This document shows positions 28,039 through 38,851 of a stretch of 64,000 nucleotides of DNA, in pieces. Every line of letters starts with the position of its first letter. Position 1 is the stretch's first letter. Position numbers and translations under genes: made by a program. The stretch is from Actinophytocola gossypii (GTDB lineage: Bacteria; Actinomycetota; Actinomycetes; Mycobacteriales; Pseudonocardiaceae), in the NCBI RefSeq assembly GCF_025165815.1, contig NZ_JAFFZE010000031.1, positions 1 to 64,000 on the forward strand, read 5' to 3'. The notes below the pieces were generated by a model. It searched no databases, was not told where the DNA came from, and worked only from the letters and a program-made list of their open reading frames with translations.

Positions 28039-29331
28039 CTACTGGTAGACGGTCGGGATCGCTGGCTCGCCGTGGGACAGCTTCAGGCCCTCCCACGGCA
28101 GGCTGACCAGCCCGTCCCGCACGCGTTGCCGGCTCTCGTCCAGGGTGGGCGGGTCGCCCACCGGTTGTCCACCCCGCAGCATCGGCTCCACCAGCTCCCG
28201 GTCGTGCTCGCCGCGCTCCGGCGTGCCGTCGGCGACCGCGTACACGACCTCCTCCAGCGCCGTCCCGGTCGGCTTGCAGCGGCGCAGCGCGGCCTTCCAC
28301 CCGGCGCGGGACTCCTTGTGCGAGCTGCGCTTGGCCACCGGCCGACCGTCCACCTCGACGAGCTTGTAGACCATCCCGGCGGTCGGCGAGCCGGAGCCGG
28401 TGACCAGTGACGTCCCCACCCCGTAGGCGTCCACCGGCTCCGCCCGCAGCGCCGCGATCGCGTTCTCGTCCAGGTCGCCGGACACCACGATCCGGGTGTT
28501 GCGTGCCCCCAGCGCGTCCAGCTGCGCCCGCGCCTGCCTGGCCAGCACCCCGACGTCACCCGAATCGATCCGGATCGCGCCGAGCCCCGTCCCGGCCACC
28601 TCGATCGCGGTCTCGATGCCCTGGGTGATGTCGTAGGTGTCCACCAGCAGCGTCGTGTCCGAGCCGAGCGCCTCCACCTGCGCGGCGAACGCGTCCCGCT
28701 CGCTGTCGTGCAGCAGGGTGAACGCGTGCGCGCACGTCCCCGCGGTCGGGATCGTGTAGGTCCGCCCGGCCTCCAGGTTCGACGTCGTCGCGAAACCCGC
28801 CAGGTACGCCGCCCGCGCCGAGCTGACCGCGGCCCGCTCGTGCGTGCGGCGGCCACCCATCTCGATGATCGGCCGCCCGTTCGCCGCGCTCACCATCCGC
28901 GCGCCGGCCGACACGATCGCGCTGTCGTGGTTGAGGATCGACAGCACCAGCGTCTCCAGCAGCACCGCCTCGGCGAACGTCCCGCGCACGGTGAACAGCG
29001 GCGAGCCGGGGAAGTACAGCTCGCCCTCCGGGTACCCGTCGACGTCGCCGCGGAAGCGGTAGTTCGCCAGCCAGTCCAGTGTCGCGGCGTCCACGACCTC
29101 GTGGTCGGCCAGCTCGCGCAGCTCGTCGTCGCCGAAGGTGAAGTCCGCGATCGCCTCGATCACCCTGGCCGTGCCGCCGACGATCCCGTAGCGGCGGCCG
29201 TCCGGCAGGCGGCGGGCGAACGTCTCGAACACGCACCGCCGGTCGGCGGTACCGGCGGCCAGCGCGGCGGCCACCATGGTCAGCTCGTAGTGATCGGTGA
29301 GCAACGCTGTGCTCGCACCAGATCCGGTCAT
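28039..29331 (-). CDS. pncB: nicotinate phosphoribosyltransferase
   Basis: 430 aa, starting at 29331 ([20 protein letters not shown]). Family landmarks are LTDHYELTM at the N-terminus, [15 protein letters not shown], the phosphoribosyl-binding region around [20 protein letters not shown] and [14 protein letters not shown], and [21 protein letters not shown]. It makes nicotinate mononucleotide from nicotinate, PRPP and ATP. Position and orientation relative to dinG and clpS match Rv1330c. It diverges from clpS. Confidence 0.95.
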   Translation of the reverse strand: MTGSGASTALLTDHYELTMVAAALAAGTADRRCVFETFARRLPDGRRYGIVGGTARVIEAIADFTFGDDELRELADHEVVDAATLDWLANYRFRGDVDGYPEGELYFPGSPLFTVRGTFAEAVLLETLVLSILNHDSAIVSAGARMVSAANGRPIIEMGGRRTHERAAVSSARAAYLAGFATTSNLEAGRTYTIPTAGTCAHAFTLLHDSERDAFAAQVEALGSDTTLLVDTYDITQGIETAIEVAGTGLGAIRIDSGDVGVLARQARAQLDALGARNTRIVVSGDLDENAIAALRAEPVDAYGVGTSLVTGSGSPTAGMVYKLVEVDGRPVAKRSSHKESRAGWKAALRRCKPTGTALEEVVYAVADGTPERGEHDRELVEPMLRGGQPVGDPPTLDESRQRVRDGLVSLPWEGLKLSHGEPAIPTVYQ

Positions 29332-29365
29332 GAGTGATCAGCGTAGTCGTGCCACCATGGTCGGT

Positions 29366-29689
29366 ATGTCGGTCGGGATCAGGGCAAGTACGCCGGTGCC
29401 TGTCGAGCAGGAGCAGACCCGGGCCGAACCGGTCGGGTCCGAGTACGCGGCCGAGGACAAGCCGTGGCAGACCGTCGTGTGGAACGACCCGGTCAACCTC
29501 ATGTCCTACGTGACCTACGTGTTCCAGAAGCTGTTCGGGTACTCCCGCGAGCACGCCACGAAGCTGATGCTCGACGTGCACCACAAGGGCAAGGCGATCG
29601 TCTCGTCGGGCTCCAAGGAGAAGGTGGAGGGCGACGTCGCGAAACTGCACGCGGCGGGCCTGTGGGCGACGATGGAGCACCAGTCGTGA
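29366..29689 (+). CDS. clpS: ATP-dependent Clp protease adaptor
   Basis: 107 aa from ATG 29366. Two earlier in-frame ATGs at 29330 and 29357 are possible, but the first would overlap the pncB start. The core [20 protein letters not shown] and [20 protein letters not shown], followed by ending [13 protein letters not shown], is diagnostic. ClpS delivers N-degron substrates to ClpAP/ClpCP. The stop overlaps the DUF2017 start as GTGA, as in the M. tuberculosis Rv1331-Rv1332 pair. Confidence 0.95.
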   Translation: MSVGIRASTPVPVEQEQTRAEPVGSEYAAEDKPWQTVVWNDPVNLMSYVTYVFQKLFGYSREHATKLMLDVHHKGKAIVSSGSKEKVEGDVAKLHAAGLWATMEHQS

Positions 29690-30255
29690 TTCCCTGGGAG
29701 CGCAGGGGCGACACGGTCATCAGCAAGCTCGACCGCCGCGAGGCCACCGTCCTGCGCGGCCTGATCACCCAGATCGACGGCATGCTGCGCGCCCGCCTGG
29801 AGGCCACCCCGCGCGACGAGCTGTCCGAGCTGACCGGCATCCGCACCGGCATGTCCACCGCCCCGGACGACCCGATCCTGTCCCGCCTGCTGCCCGACTT
29901 CCACCGGATGGACGGCGAGGAGCCGTCGAAGGAGGAGCGCGACTCCGCCGCGGCGCTGCGTTCCCTGCACGAGCCGGAGCTGCTGGACCTCAAGACCGGG
30001 GTGGCCGGCGTCGTGCTCGACACCTGCCCGGCGAACGGCGGCTCGGTCAAGCTGAGCCTGGAGCAGGCCGACGCGTGGCTGTCCGCGGTCAACGACGTCC
30101 GGCTGGCGCTGGGCACCACGCTCGACGTGTCCGAGGACATGCCGGACGAACTGCCGGAGGACGACCCGCGCAGCCCGCACCTCGGCGTCTACCAGTGGCT
30201 GACGTGGATGCAGGAGCACCTGGTCATGGCGTTGAGCCCAGATGACGACCGCTGA
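29686..30255 (+). CDS. DUF2017 family protein (Rv1332-like)
   Basis: 189 aa from GTG 29686, coupled to clpS. Features include an early [20 protein letters not shown] helix, an acidic middle ([17 protein letters not shown] region) and the end [20 protein letters not shown]. No cofactor motif is seen. The constant placement after clpS in actinobacteria suggests a link to Clp proteolysis, but no function is established. Its TGA overlaps the next ATG by one base. Confidence 0.85.
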   Translation: MIPWERRGDTVISKLDRREATVLRGLITQIDGMLRARLEATPRDELSELTGIRTGMSTAPDDPILSRLLPDFHRMDGEEPSKEERDSAAALRSLHEPELLDLKTGVAGVVLDTCPANGGSVKLSLEQADAWLSAVNDVRLALGTTLDVSEDMPDELPEDDPRSPHLGVYQWLTWMQEHLVMALSPDDDR

Positions 30256-31244
30256 TGACGGCCGCTGACGCGATCACCGACGTCGCGGGCGTCGAGGTCG
30301 GCCACCACCAGCGCATCGGGGACGGCTGGGCCACCGGCACCACCGTCGTCCTGCTGCCACCCGACTCCACCGGCGCGGTCGACGGCCGGGGCGGCGCCCC
30401 CGGCACCCGGGAGACCGACCTGCTGGTGCCGGAGAACCTGGTGCGGCGGGTCGACGCGGTCTGCCTGTCCGGCGGCTCGGCCTACGGACTGGCGGCCGCC
30501 GACGGGGTGATGCGCTGGTTCGCCGAACACGACCGGGGGATGCGGGTCGGCGCCGCGCCGCACGAGGTGGTGCCGATCGTGCCGGCCGCGGTGATCTTCG
30601 ACCTGCCCCGCTCGGCCTGGGGCAACCGGCCGACCGCCGACTTCGGCTACCTCGCGTGCACCGCGGCGGCCGCCGGGCCGGTCGCGCAGGGCTGCGTCGG
30701 CGCCGGCACCGGCGCGCGGGTCGGCTCGCTCAAGGGCGGTGTCGGCACCGCGAGCGCCGAGGTCGAGGGGTTCACCGTCGGCGCGCTGGCCGTGGTCAAC
30801 GCGGCCGGCGAGGCGGTCGACCCGGCCACCGGGCGCCCCTGGGCCGCCGACCACTTCGACACGAGCTGGCCCGACCGCCCCGGCGTGCTGCCGGACACGG
30901 CGCCGTCGGACCTGAACACCGTCGTCGGCGTGGTCGCGGTGGACGCCGACCTGGACAAGGCCGAGTGCCGCCGGGTCGCCGTCGCCGCGCAGGACGGCGT
31001 GGCCAGGGCGATCCGGCCGGCGCACACGATGTTCGACGGCGACACGGTGTTCGCCGCCGCCACCGGCGCCCGCCCGCTGACCGAGGCGGACGCCCCGTTC
31101 GGCCCGGTCGCGCGCGCCGCCGCGCTGGACCGGCTGTGCGCGGCGGCCGCGGAGGTGTTCGCCAGGGCGATCGTGCACGGCGTGCTGGCCGCGACGCCGC
31201 TGGCCGGGCTGCCCGCGTACCGCGACGTGTGGCCTTCTCAGTAA
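30255..31244 (+). CDS. P1 (DmpA/BapA-type) family peptidase
   Basis: 329 aa from ATG 30255. The sequence DAITDVAGVEVGHHQRIGDG at the start, RETDLLVPENLVRRVDAVCL next and GCVGAGTGARVGSLKGGVGT in the middle identify the P1 family of N-terminal nucleophile aminopeptidases. These cleave themselves before a Ser or Thr to expose the nucleophile. Here the likely site is in the GVGTAS stretch after residue 160. It matches Rv1333 in position. Confidence 0.88.
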   Translation: MTAADAITDVAGVEVGHHQRIGDGWATGTTVVLLPPDSTGAVDGRGGAPGTRETDLLVPENLVRRVDAVCLSGGSAYGLAAADGVMRWFAEHDRGMRVGAAPHEVVPIVPAAVIFDLPRSAWGNRPTADFGYLACTAAAAGPVAQGCVGAGTGARVGSLKGGVGTASAEVEGFTVGALAVVNAAGEAVDPATGRPWAADHFDTSWPDRPGVLPDTAPSDLNTVVGVVAVDADLDKAECRRVAVAAQDGVARAIRPAHTMFDGDTVFAAATGARPLTEADAPFGPVARAAALDRLCAAAAEVFARAIVHGVLAATPLAGLPAYRDVWPSQ

Positions 31245-31279
31245 CTGGGAACGTCCTGTCCAGCCAGTAGGATCGAGGC

Positions 31280-31699
31280 GTGCTTCGGATACGTGAGGAC
31301 CTGGTGGCCGCGATGGTCGCGCACGCGCGCCGCGACCACCCGGACGAGGCGTGCGGCATCCTGGCCGGGCCGGAGGGCTCCGACGAGCCCCAGCGGGTCA
31401 TCGAGATGCTCAACGCGGCTCGTTCGCCCACGTACTACGAGTTCGACGCCACCGAGTGGAACGCCGTCTACCGGGAGATGACCGGCAAGGACGAGGAGCC
31501 GGTGGTGATCTACCACTCACACACCGCGACCGAGCCGTACCCCTCCCGAACCGACATCGCCCGAGCGGGTGAGTACGCCCAGCTGCTGCCGTCGCCGCAC
31601 TACGTGCTGATCGGCACCAGCGACCCGGACCAGCACGTGCTGCGCTCGTACCGGATCGTCGACGGCGCGGTCACCGAGGAGCCGGTGGAAGTGGTCTGA
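31280..31699 (+). CDS. mec: CysO-cysteine peptidase (JAMM/MPN+ metalloprotease)
   Basis: 139 aa from GTG 31280. The JAMM zinc site is complete: Glu in HPDEACGILAG, and VIYHSHTATEPYPSRTDI with His-x-His, Ser and Asp. In M. tuberculosis the equivalent enzyme (Rv1334) cuts cysteine off the C-terminus of the carrier CysO. The gene order mec-cysO-cysM here supports the same O-phosphoserine-dependent cysteine pathway. Confidence 0.93.
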   Translation: MLRIREDLVAAMVAHARRDHPDEACGILAGPEGSDEPQRVIEMLNAARSPTYYEFDATEWNAVYREMTGKDEEPVVIYHSHTATEPYPSRTDIARAGEYAQLLPSPHYVLIGTSDPDQHVLRSYRIVDGAVTEEPVEVV

Positions 31700-31759
31700 A
31701 ATACCCGCGGACCCCAGAACGTCTTTGTCTTCAGGAAGCCACACACACGGAGGTAGCAC

Positions 31760-32032
31760 ATGGCCGTCACCGTCTCCATCCCCACGATCCTGCGCACCCA
31801 CACCGGTGGGGAGAAGCAGGTCCCGGCGGAGGGCAGCACCCTGGCGGAGGTGATCGACAACCTCGAGGCCAACCACGGCGGCCTCAAGGCCCGCCTGGTC
31901 AAGGAGGGCTCGCTGCACCGGTTCGTCAACGTCTACGTCAACGACGAGGACGTGCGGTTCGCCGGCGGACTGGACGCCGCGGTCGCCGACGGGGACAACG
32001 TGACCATCCTGCCGGCCGTCGCCGGGGGCTGA
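31760..32032 (+). CDS. cysO: sulfur-carrier protein of cysteine synthesis
   Basis: 90 aa, with a strong GGAGGT ribosome site at 31749-31754. It has a ubiquitin-like ThiS/MoaD fold and ends in the required Gly-Gly (ILPAVAGG), where the thiocarboxylate forms. KQVPAEGSTLAEVIDNLEAN and FVNVYVNDEDVRFAGGLDA are typical of CysO. It passes sulfur to O-phosphoserine on CysM. The terminal Gly-Gly needs no processing before activation. Confidence 0.95.
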   Translation: MAVTVSIPTILRTHTGGEKQVPAEGSTLAEVIDNLEANHGGLKARLVKEGSLHRFVNVYVNDEDVRFAGGLDAAVADGDNVTILPAVAGG

Positions 32033-32989
<957 letters not shown>

Positions 32990-32993
32990 ACCC

Positions 32994-33055
32994 GCGAGTC
33001 GTACGTTCGCGTCGCGCGAGTCGTACGTTCGCGTCGCGCGAGTCGTACGTTCGCG
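32994..33055. repeat. three tandem copies of a 22-base palindromic repeat
   Basis: GCGAGTCGTACGTTCGCGTC plus GC recurs at 32994, 33016 and 33038 (the last copy is cut after 18 bases). Each unit is itself an imperfect inverted repeat, CGCGA..CGTACG..TCGCG. It starts five bases after the cysM stop and lies before the rhomboid gene. It resembles the short dispersed palindromic elements of actinomycete genomes. A role as terminator or attenuator between cysM and the next gene is possible. Confidence 0.9.
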
Positions 33056-33116
33056 GGTCCGAATCTCCGGGTAAACCCCGATCCGGCACCCCGGATCCGC
33101 ACGTAGCCTCGATGAC

Positions 33117-33740
33117 ATGAGCACCACACCCGCGAAGACTCCGGCCAACCGGATCCTGCCGCCGAACCTCGCGCAGGCGGGGATCGTCGTCGGCGCGTTC
33201 ACCGTGCTGCTCTACCTCGTCGAGGTGCTCGACGTGATCCTGCCGGCGAACCTCGACAACCTCGGCATCCAGCCGCGCACGCTCGGCGGGCTCGACGGGA
33301 TCCTGCTCGCGCCGCTGCTGCACCACGGCTGGGCGCACCTGTTCGCGAACACGCTGCCGATCCTGCTGTTCGGGTTCCTCGCCATGGCCAACGGTCTCGG
33401 CCAGTGGATCGCGGTCACCGCCACGATCTGGCTGGCCAGCGGCACCGGCGTCTGGCTCACCGGCGGTGAGGGCGTCACCGTCGGCGCGTCCGGCATCGCG
33501 TTCGGTTGGCTGGCGTTCCTGCTGGTCCGCGGCCTGTTCACGCGCAGCTTCGGTCAGCTCGCGGTGGCCGTCGTGCTGTTCCTGTACTGGGGGAGCACGC
33601 TGCTCGGCGTCCTGCCGGGTGACCCGCGCATCTCCTGGCAGGGTCACCTGTTCGGCGCGCTCGGTGGCATCCTGGCAGCGTGGCTCGTAGCGGCAGCGAA
33701 CAAGCGATCGGCGTCTTCGACTCCGGCGTCGGCGGTCTGA
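33117..33740 (+). CDS. rhomboid-family intramembrane serine protease
   Basis: 207 aa. About six membrane helices, with [20 protein letters not shown] on the first conserved helices, the nucleophile Ser in [17 protein letters not shown], and the catalytic His in [16 protein letters not shown]. It cleaves membrane proteins within the bilayer. It corresponds to Rv1337. Its last 61 bases overlap the murI frame, whose start at GTG 33680 lies inside it. Confidence 0.92.
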   Translation: MSTTPAKTPANRILPPNLAQAGIVVGAFTVLLYLVEVLDVILPANLDNLGIQPRTLGGLDGILLAPLLHHGWAHLFANTLPILLFGFLAMANGLGQWIAVTATIWLASGTGVWLTGGEGVTVGASGIAFGWLAFLLVRGLFTRSFGQLAVAVVLFLYWGSTLLGVLPGDPRISWQGHLFGALGGILAAWLVAAANKRSASSTPASAV

Positions 33741-34489
33741 CCGTCGCGCGGGCGATCGCCGCCCAGCTCCCCGCCGAGCGGCTGCGCTACGTCGGCGACA
33801 CCGCGAACGGCCCGTACGGCCCGCTGCCGATCGCCGAGGTCCGCACCCGCGCACTCGCGGTCGCCGACGAGCTGGTCGCCAGCGGGGTGAAACTGCTGGT
33901 CGTGGCCTGCAACACGGCGTCCGCGGCGTGCCTGCGCGACGCCCGCGAGCGCTACGACATCCCGGTCGTCGAGGTGCTCGTGCCGGCCGTGCGACGCGCG
34001 GTCGCCAGCACCCGCAACGGCCGCGTCGGGCTGATCGGCACCGCCGGCACCGTCCGCTCCCGCGCCTACGACGACGCGTTCGCCGCGGCCCCGCACATCG
34101 AGCTGACCAGCGCGGCCTGCCCGCGGTTCGTGGACTTCGTGGAGCGCGGCATCACGTCCGGCCGCCAGGTGCTCGGCCTCGCCCAGGGCTACCTGGAGCC
34201 GCTGCAACGGGCCGCCGTGGACACCGTCGTCCTCGGTTGCACCCATTACCCGCTGCTCACCGGGGTCCTGCAGATCGTGATGGGCAACGAGGTCACCCTG
34301 GTGTCCAGCGCTGAGGAGACCGCCAAGGACGTGGTGCGCGTACTCACCGAGCTGGACCTGCTGGCCGAGCCGGGCACCGAGCCGAGGCACGAGCTGGTCG
34401 CGACCGGGCCGGCCGAGCCGTTCGCCCGGCTGGCGCGCCGGTTCCTCGGACCGGAGCTCGGCGCGTTCGCGCCCGTCACCACGGGGTGA
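33680..34489 (+). CDS. murI: glutamate racemase
   Basis: 269 aa from GTG 33680. No later start would keep the essential N-terminus [20 protein letters not shown]. The two catalytic cysteines are in [12 protein letters not shown] and [11 protein letters not shown]. The enzyme makes D-glutamate for peptidoglycan. It corresponds to Rv1338. The 61-base overlap with the rhomboid gene is longer than the usual 4-base coupling in this window. Confidence 0.95.
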   Translation: MARSGSEQAIGVFDSGVGGLTVARAIAAQLPAERLRYVGDTANGPYGPLPIAEVRTRALAVADELVASGVKLLVVACNTASAACLRDARERYDIPVVEVLVPAVRRAVASTRNGRVGLIGTAGTVRSRAYDDAFAAAPHIELTSAACPRFVDFVERGITSGRQVLGLAQGYLEPLQRAAVDTVVLGCTHYPLLTGVLQIVMGNEVTLVSSAEETAKDVVRVLTELDLLAEPGTEPRHELVATGPAEPFARLARRFLGPELGAFAPVTTG

Positions 34490-34513
34490 GCCGGGTGTGC
34501 CAGGCTGTCCCGC

Positions 34514-35275
34514 GTGAAGCTGTTCGTCCTCGGCTGCTCCGGCAGCGCGCCGGGGCCGTGTGCCCCCTCCTCCGGATATCTGCTGGAGGCCGACGGCTTC
34601 CTGCTCGGCGTCGAGCTCGGCAACGGCACGCTGGCCGAGCTGCAGGCGGTGCGTGACCCGTTCGCGCTGGACGCGCTGCTGTTCTCGCACCTGCATCCCG
34701 ACCACTGCGCCGACTTCTCCGCGCTCACCGTGCTCCGCCGCTACCACCCGGCGGCGCCGCGCCCGCACCGGTTACCCGTGCACGCGCCGAGCGAGGCCCC
34801 GAGCCGGTTCGCCGCCGCCTACAGCCCCGACGCCGCGGACCGGGCGGTGGAGGACCTCACCGACGTGTACGAGTTCCACCCCCTGCACAGCGGCACGGTG
34901 ACGATCGGCCCGTTCCAGGTCACCGCCGCCAAGGCCGCACACCCCTGCGAGGCGTACAGCTTCCGCGTGGTCCACAACGGACGCTCCCTGGTCTACACCG
35001 GCGACACCGGCCCCTGCGCCGCCCTCGACGAGCTGGCCCAGGACGCCGACGTGCTGCTCGCCGAGGCGTCCTGGACACACGCCGAGGACCGCCCGCCGGA
35101 CCTGCACCTGTCCGGCACGCAGGCCGGCCGCCTCGCGCACGCCGCCGGCGCCGGCCGTCTCCTGGTCACCCACGTGCCCCCGTGGACCGACCCCGACGCG
35201 GTGCTCGCCGAGGCCCGAGCCGAGTTCACCGGTCCGGCGGAGCTGGTGACCAGGGGTGCGACCTACGCGGTCTAG
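34514..35275 (+). CDS. metallo-beta-lactamase fold hydrolase (Rv1339-type cyclic nucleotide phosphodiesterase)
   Basis: 253 aa from GTG 34514. Zinc ligands appear in LLFSHLHPDHCADF, HPCEAYSFRV and LVYTGDTGPCA. A final His is in LLVTHVPPW. The early GCSGSAPGPCAPSSGYLLEA stretch is typical. The mycobacterial counterpart Rv1339 is an atypical cAMP phosphodiesterase. The same role here is by orthology and position only. Confidence 0.9.
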   Translation: MKLFVLGCSGSAPGPCAPSSGYLLEADGFLLGVELGNGTLAELQAVRDPFALDALLFSHLHPDHCADFSALTVLRRYHPAAPRPHRLPVHAPSEAPSRFAAAYSPDAADRAVEDLTDVYEFHPLHSGTVTIGPFQVTAAKAAHPCEAYSFRVVHNGRSLVYTGDTGPCAALDELAQDADVLLAEASWTHAEDRPPDLHLSGTQAGRLAHAAGAGRLLVTHVPPWTDPDAVLAEARAEFTGPAELVTRGATYAV

Positions 35276-35284
35276 GGTGACCCG

Positions 35285-36031
35285 GTGGCACGAAGCGATG
35301 GCAGGAACGACGACCAGCTCAGGGACATCACGATCACCCGCGGTTTCCAGGTGTGGCCGGCGGGCTCGGTGCTCGTCGAGTTCGGCAAGACCCGGGTGTT
35401 GTGCGCGGCGAGCGTCACCGACGGGGTCCCGCGCTGGCGAAAGGGATCGGGTCTGGGCTGGGTCACCGCCGAGTACGCGATGCTCCCCTCAGCGACGAAC
35501 ACGCGCAGTGACCGCGAGTCGGTCAAGGGCCGGATCGGCGGCCGCACCCACGAGATCAGCCGCCTCATCGGCCGCTCCCTACGCGCCTGCATCGACCTCG
35601 CCGCCCTGGGCGAGAACACGATCGTGATCGACTGCGACGTGATCCAGGCCGACGGCGGTACCCGAACCGCGGCCATCACCGGCGGCTACGTAGCCCTTGC
35701 CGACGCCGTGACGTGGCTCAACGCCGCCGGCCGCCTGGCCGACCCGCAACCGTTGTCCTGCGCCGTCTCCGCCATCAGCGTGGGCGTGGTGGACGGCCGA
35801 GTCCGCCTCGACCTGCCGTACGAGGAGGACGCCCGCGCCGAGGTCGACATGAACGTGGTCGCCACCGACGCCGGCACGATCATCGAGGTCCAGGGCACCG
35901 GCGAGGGCGCGACGTTCACCAGGTCGACGCTCGACACCATGCTGGACCTGGCCCTGGCCGGCTGCGCCACGATCAACCAACGCCAGTCGGAGGCGCTGGC
36001 CGAGCCCTACCCCGGTCAGCTCCCCGCATGA
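35285..36031 (+). CDS. rph: ribonuclease PH
   Basis: 248 aa from GTG 35285, ten bases after the previous stop. Phosphorolytic RNase landmarks: [53 protein letters not shown] and [20 protein letters not shown]. It trims the 3' ends of tRNA precursors using phosphate. It is coupled to rdgB by an ATGA overlap, as in Rv1340-Rv1341. Confidence 0.96.
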   Translation: MARSDGRNDDQLRDITITRGFQVWPAGSVLVEFGKTRVLCAASVTDGVPRWRKGSGLGWVTAEYAMLPSATNTRSDRESVKGRIGGRTHEISRLIGRSLRACIDLAALGENTIVIDCDVIQADGGTRTAAITGGYVALADAVTWLNAAGRLADPQPLSCAVSAISVGVVDGRVRLDLPYEEDARAEVDMNVVATDAGTIIEVQGTGEGATFTRSTLDTMLDLALAGCATINQRQSEALAEPYPGQLPA

Positions 36032-36627
36032 GCAAGCTCCTGGTGGCGTCCCGCAACGCCAAGAAGCTGACCGAACTCCGCCGCATCCTCACCGGCGCCG
36101 GGGTGGAGGTCGTCGGCCTCGACGACGTAGCCCCGTTCCCCGAAGCTCCGGAAACAGGAGCCACCTTCGAGGACAACGCCGTCGCCAAAGCCCGGGACGC
36201 GGTGGCCGCGACGGGCCTACCCACCGTGGCCGACGACTCCGGCATAGCCGTAGACGCCCTCAACGGCATGCCCGGCGTCCTGTCGGCCCGCTGGGCAGGC
36301 AAGGCGAAGGATGACGAGGCGAACCTCCGCCTGCTCCTGGAACAAGTAGCCGACGTTCCCGAAGAGCGCCTGACCGCACGATTCGTGTGCGCGTCCGCGC
36401 TCGCGTTGCCCGACGGCACGGAAATCATCGTCCGGGGCGAGTGGCCGGGCCGCCTGACCCGCGCCCCCCGAGGCACGAACGGCTTCGGCTACGACCCCAT
36501 CTTCGTCCCCGATGGCGAAACCAGAACCTCCGCCGAACTCACCGCGGAGGAGAAGGACACCGCCTCCCACCGAGGCCGCGCACTCCGCCTGCTCCTACCC
36601 CACCTGCGCGCCCTACCCCGCCCCTGA
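36028..36627 (+). CDS. rdgB: non-canonical purine NTP pyrophosphatase (dITP/XTP)
   Basis: 199 aa from ATG 36028. Substrate-binding motifs [50 protein letters not shown] and [15 protein letters not shown] are complete. It hydrolyses dITP and XTP so that deaminated purines are not built into DNA. It is the last gene of the conserved block and converges on the beta-lactamase-like gene. Confidence 0.95.
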   Translation: MSKLLVASRNAKKLTELRRILTGAGVEVVGLDDVAPFPEAPETGATFEDNAVAKARDAVAATGLPTVADDSGIAVDALNGMPGVLSARWAGKAKDDEANLRLLLEQVADVPEERLTARFVCASALALPDGTEIIVRGEWPGRLTRAPRGTNGFGYDPIFVPDGETRTSAELTAEEKDTASHRGRALRLLLPHLRALPRP

Positions 36628-36664
36628 CCCCAGTTGTGCACATGTCGATCACGCCCACGGGCCG

Positions 36665-37531
36665 TCATGCCTTCGGAAGCAGGTCGTGCAGCGCCTTCGC
36701 CGCGGCCGTCACCGAGTTCGCGGACTTCCCCCAGTCCGACCCGAGCGGATGCTCGGTCAGCAGCACCACCAGGTACCGCCAGTCCCTCCCGGCCAGCCCT
36801 GTGCTGTGCAGCACCATCGCCAAGTCGTTGTTCCCCCACCCCTGCTTGATCGCCCACCGCATCCCCAGCCCGTCCGGAATCCCGAAATGCTGGTCGAACC
36901 CGTCCGCGGCGACTCGCGGCGCGGACGCGAGCGCGTCGACCACCAGTGCGCGATCCGCGGTGGGCATGTCCAGGATGTACTCGTAGATCCGCACCACGTC
37001 GGCCGGCGTGACCAGCACCTCGCCCCACTGACCACGCACCTCCGGCGGCATCGTCCCGGTCAGACCGAGCTCCGCGCTCGTCCGCACCACGATGTCCGGT
37101 CCGCCACCCCGCACCCAGTACTCGCTCGCGAGCCCGTCATCGCTCAGCTCCAGCATCTGGTACAGGCGCCGACGATCCTCGCCGTCCGCGCCGCGTTCCA
37201 GAGCGTCGATGGCGATCAGCAGCTTCACCAGCGAGGCGGACCGGAACTGCCGGTCGGCGTTGATCGCCAACGGCCGCCCCCCACTCGCCCGATCGAGGAC
37301 GACAGCACCCACGATCGTGTTCGGTTCGACCTCGGTCGCCGCCCGCTCCACCGCGGCCGCACCGGTGGTCCGAGGCCCGACGCCGGGCTGGTTCCTCGGC
37401 TCGACCGCCGCCCGCGGCGCCGGCTGCACCGGCTCGGGCGGTCCCGCGGTCACGGCACCGCAGCCGACGGCCAGGGTCAGCGGAGCGGCGACGAGCACGT
37501 ACCGAAAACGACGAAGTAACGAGTTGCGCAT
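36665..37531 (-). CDS. class A beta-lactamase-fold lipoprotein (serine hydrolase)
   Basis: 288 aa from ATG 37531 (MRNSLLRRFRYVLVAAPLTL); the frame is open further up, but this start gives a clean lipoprotein signal with lipobox AVGC. The SxxK motif is RSASLVKLLIAID. SEYW stands where SDN is usual, and KQGWG replaces KTG. The fold is therefore class A, but the second and third motifs are altered, so activity on beta-lactams is doubtful. A D,D-peptidase or related cell-wall role is an alternative. Confidence 0.82.
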   Translation of the reverse strand: MRNSLLRRFRYVLVAAPLTLAVGCGAVTAGPPEPVQPAPRAAVEPRNQPGVGPRTTGAAAVERAATEVEPNTIVGAVVLDRASGGRPLAINADRQFRSASLVKLLIAIDALERGADGEDRRRLYQMLELSDDGLASEYWVRGGGPDIVVRTSAELGLTGTMPPEVRGQWGEVLVTPADVVRIYEYILDMPTADRALVVDALASAPRVAADGFDQHFGIPDGLGMRWAIKQGWGNNDLAMVLHSTGLAGRDWRYLVVLLTEHPLGSDWGKSANSVTAAAKALHDLLPKA

Positions 37532-37661
37532 GCCATGGTTACGCAACCTGGATTCACAAAGTTGACCCGTTCGAGTGGCAACTTTCCGCACGTCAGTGGC
37601 GTACGGAACACTCCGTCACTACGTTGTCCGGCCGCCCGGAACCGCGACCGTTCCGTGACGT

Positions 37662-38135
37662 TCAGACCCCGAGATCCCGCCGAAGTTTCGCCACGTGTCC
37701 GGTCGCTCGCACGTTGTACAGCGCCTTGGCGATCTTCCCGTCCGGGTCCACGACGAACGTGGACCGGATCACCCCGGTGACCGTCCGGCCGTAGTTCTGC
37801 TTCTCGCCGTACGCGCCCCACGCGGTCATGACCTCCCGGCTCTCGTCGGAGAGCAGCGGGAAGGTCAGCCCCTCGTCGGCCACGAACTTCGCCAGCTTGG
37901 CCGGCTTGTCGGGGGAGACGCCCAGCACCGCGAACCCGGCCCCGTCGAGCTCGGCGAGGTTGTCCCGGAAGTCGCAGGCCTGCTTGGTGCACCCGGGCGT
38001 CCCGGCGGCGGGGTAGAAGTAGACGACGACGTGCCGACCGCGGTAGTCGGCGAGGGAGACCTCGGTGCCGGTGCTGTCCGGGAGGCGGAAGTCGGGGGCG
38101 GGATCGCCCTCGGCCAGCCGTTGCTGCGCTGTCAT
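37662..38135 (-). CDS. bcp: thioredoxin-dependent thiol peroxidase (peroxiredoxin Q/Bcp)
   Basis: 157 aa from ATG 38135. DPAPDFRLPDSTGTEVSLAD and YFYPAAGTPGCTKQACDFRD carry the peroxidatic Cys and the resolving Cys five residues later, the Bcp pattern. LLSDESREVMTAWGAYGEK and IRSTFVVDPDGKI follow. It reduces hydroperoxides with thioredoxin. It stands alone. The small lipoprotein gene upstream on the same strand is 31 bases away. Confidence 0.94.
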   Translation of the reverse strand: MTAQQRLAEGDPAPDFRLPDSTGTEVSLADYRGRHVVVYFYPAAGTPGCTKQACDFRDNLAELDGAGFAVLGVSPDKPAKLAKFVADEGLTFPLLSDESREVMTAWGAYGEKQNYGRTVTGVIRSTFVVDPDGKIAKALYNVRATGHVAKLRRDLGV

Positions 38136-38166
38136 GAACGCGACGCTATCGCGTTGGCCGCCCCGT

Positions 38167-38694
38167 TCACACGGTGCCGTCGTAGAGCAGGATCGATGTG
38201 GTGGCCGAGGACTTCTGCCGCACCGCGACCCGCATCCGGCTGGGCTCGTCCGGCGTGGCGAACGCCACCGCGATGCGCAGCGAGGCGCCGGGCGCGATCT
38301 CCTCGGTCGCACCGGCGGTGCCGGTGTAGCCCTGGGTGGAGTCGATGACCTGCTCGCTCGGGGCACCGTCGACGGTGGCGGTGAAGGCGAGGCCGGCGGG
38401 CCGGTAGGGGATCGGGCCGCCGTTGTCGATGGTCAGCTCGAAGGCGACGGCCCGGGCGGCGCGGGGGTAGGCGGTGTCGGTGGGGGTGAAGGACGTGGGT
38501 CGGGAAATCGTCAGGACGACACCGTCGCCGAGGAGTCTGCGGGCGTTGTCGGTGGCGCGGTACTCCGAACGCTCGGCCGCCGCGGTGGGGGACGCGGTCC
38601 GCGCGGAAGTGTCGACTTCTGAGGAATGTCCGATTCCGCATCCGACCAGAACCAGCAGTACGCATGCCGCGACCGCGAGTCTGGCGAGCTGCAC
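38167..38694 (-). CDS. small exported lipoprotein
   Basis: 175 aa. The N-terminus MQLARLAVAACVLLVLVGCG has a lipobox (LVGC). A Ser/Thr-rich linker leads to a beta-rich domain (VVLTISRPTSFTPTD, AVAFELTIDNGGPIPY, ASLRIAVAFATPDEPSRMRV) that resembles DUF4352-type immunoglobulin-like lipoproteins. A ribosome site (GGAAGGG) is upstream of the ATG at 38694. Function unknown. It may be co-transcribed with bcp. Confidence 0.8.
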   Translation of the reverse strand: MQLARLAVAACVLLVLVGCGIGHSSEVDTSARTASPTAAAERSEYRATDNARRLLGDGVVLTISRPTSFTPTDTAYPRAARAVAFELTIDNGGPIPYRPAGLAFTATVDGAPSEQVIDSTQGYTGTAGATEEIAPGASLRIAVAFATPDEPSRMRVAVRQKSSATTSILLYDGTV

Positions 38695-38851
38695 GGGGAT
38701 ACCCCTTCCTGGGGGAGAGTTGTACGTCTGAATGCACTATCCCGGGGGGAGGCGGCGAGCACCGGCGATGAAGCGGGGTTGGTGTCGTGCCGTGGCCGAC
38801 CTGTGATCACCGTGGCACCGAAAGTGATCGACGCCACGCCGAACGGGCTCG

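Noticed and set aside
32994-33055. CRISPR-like array
   Set aside because: The three 22-base units are directly adjacent with no spacers between them, and no cas gene is in the window.
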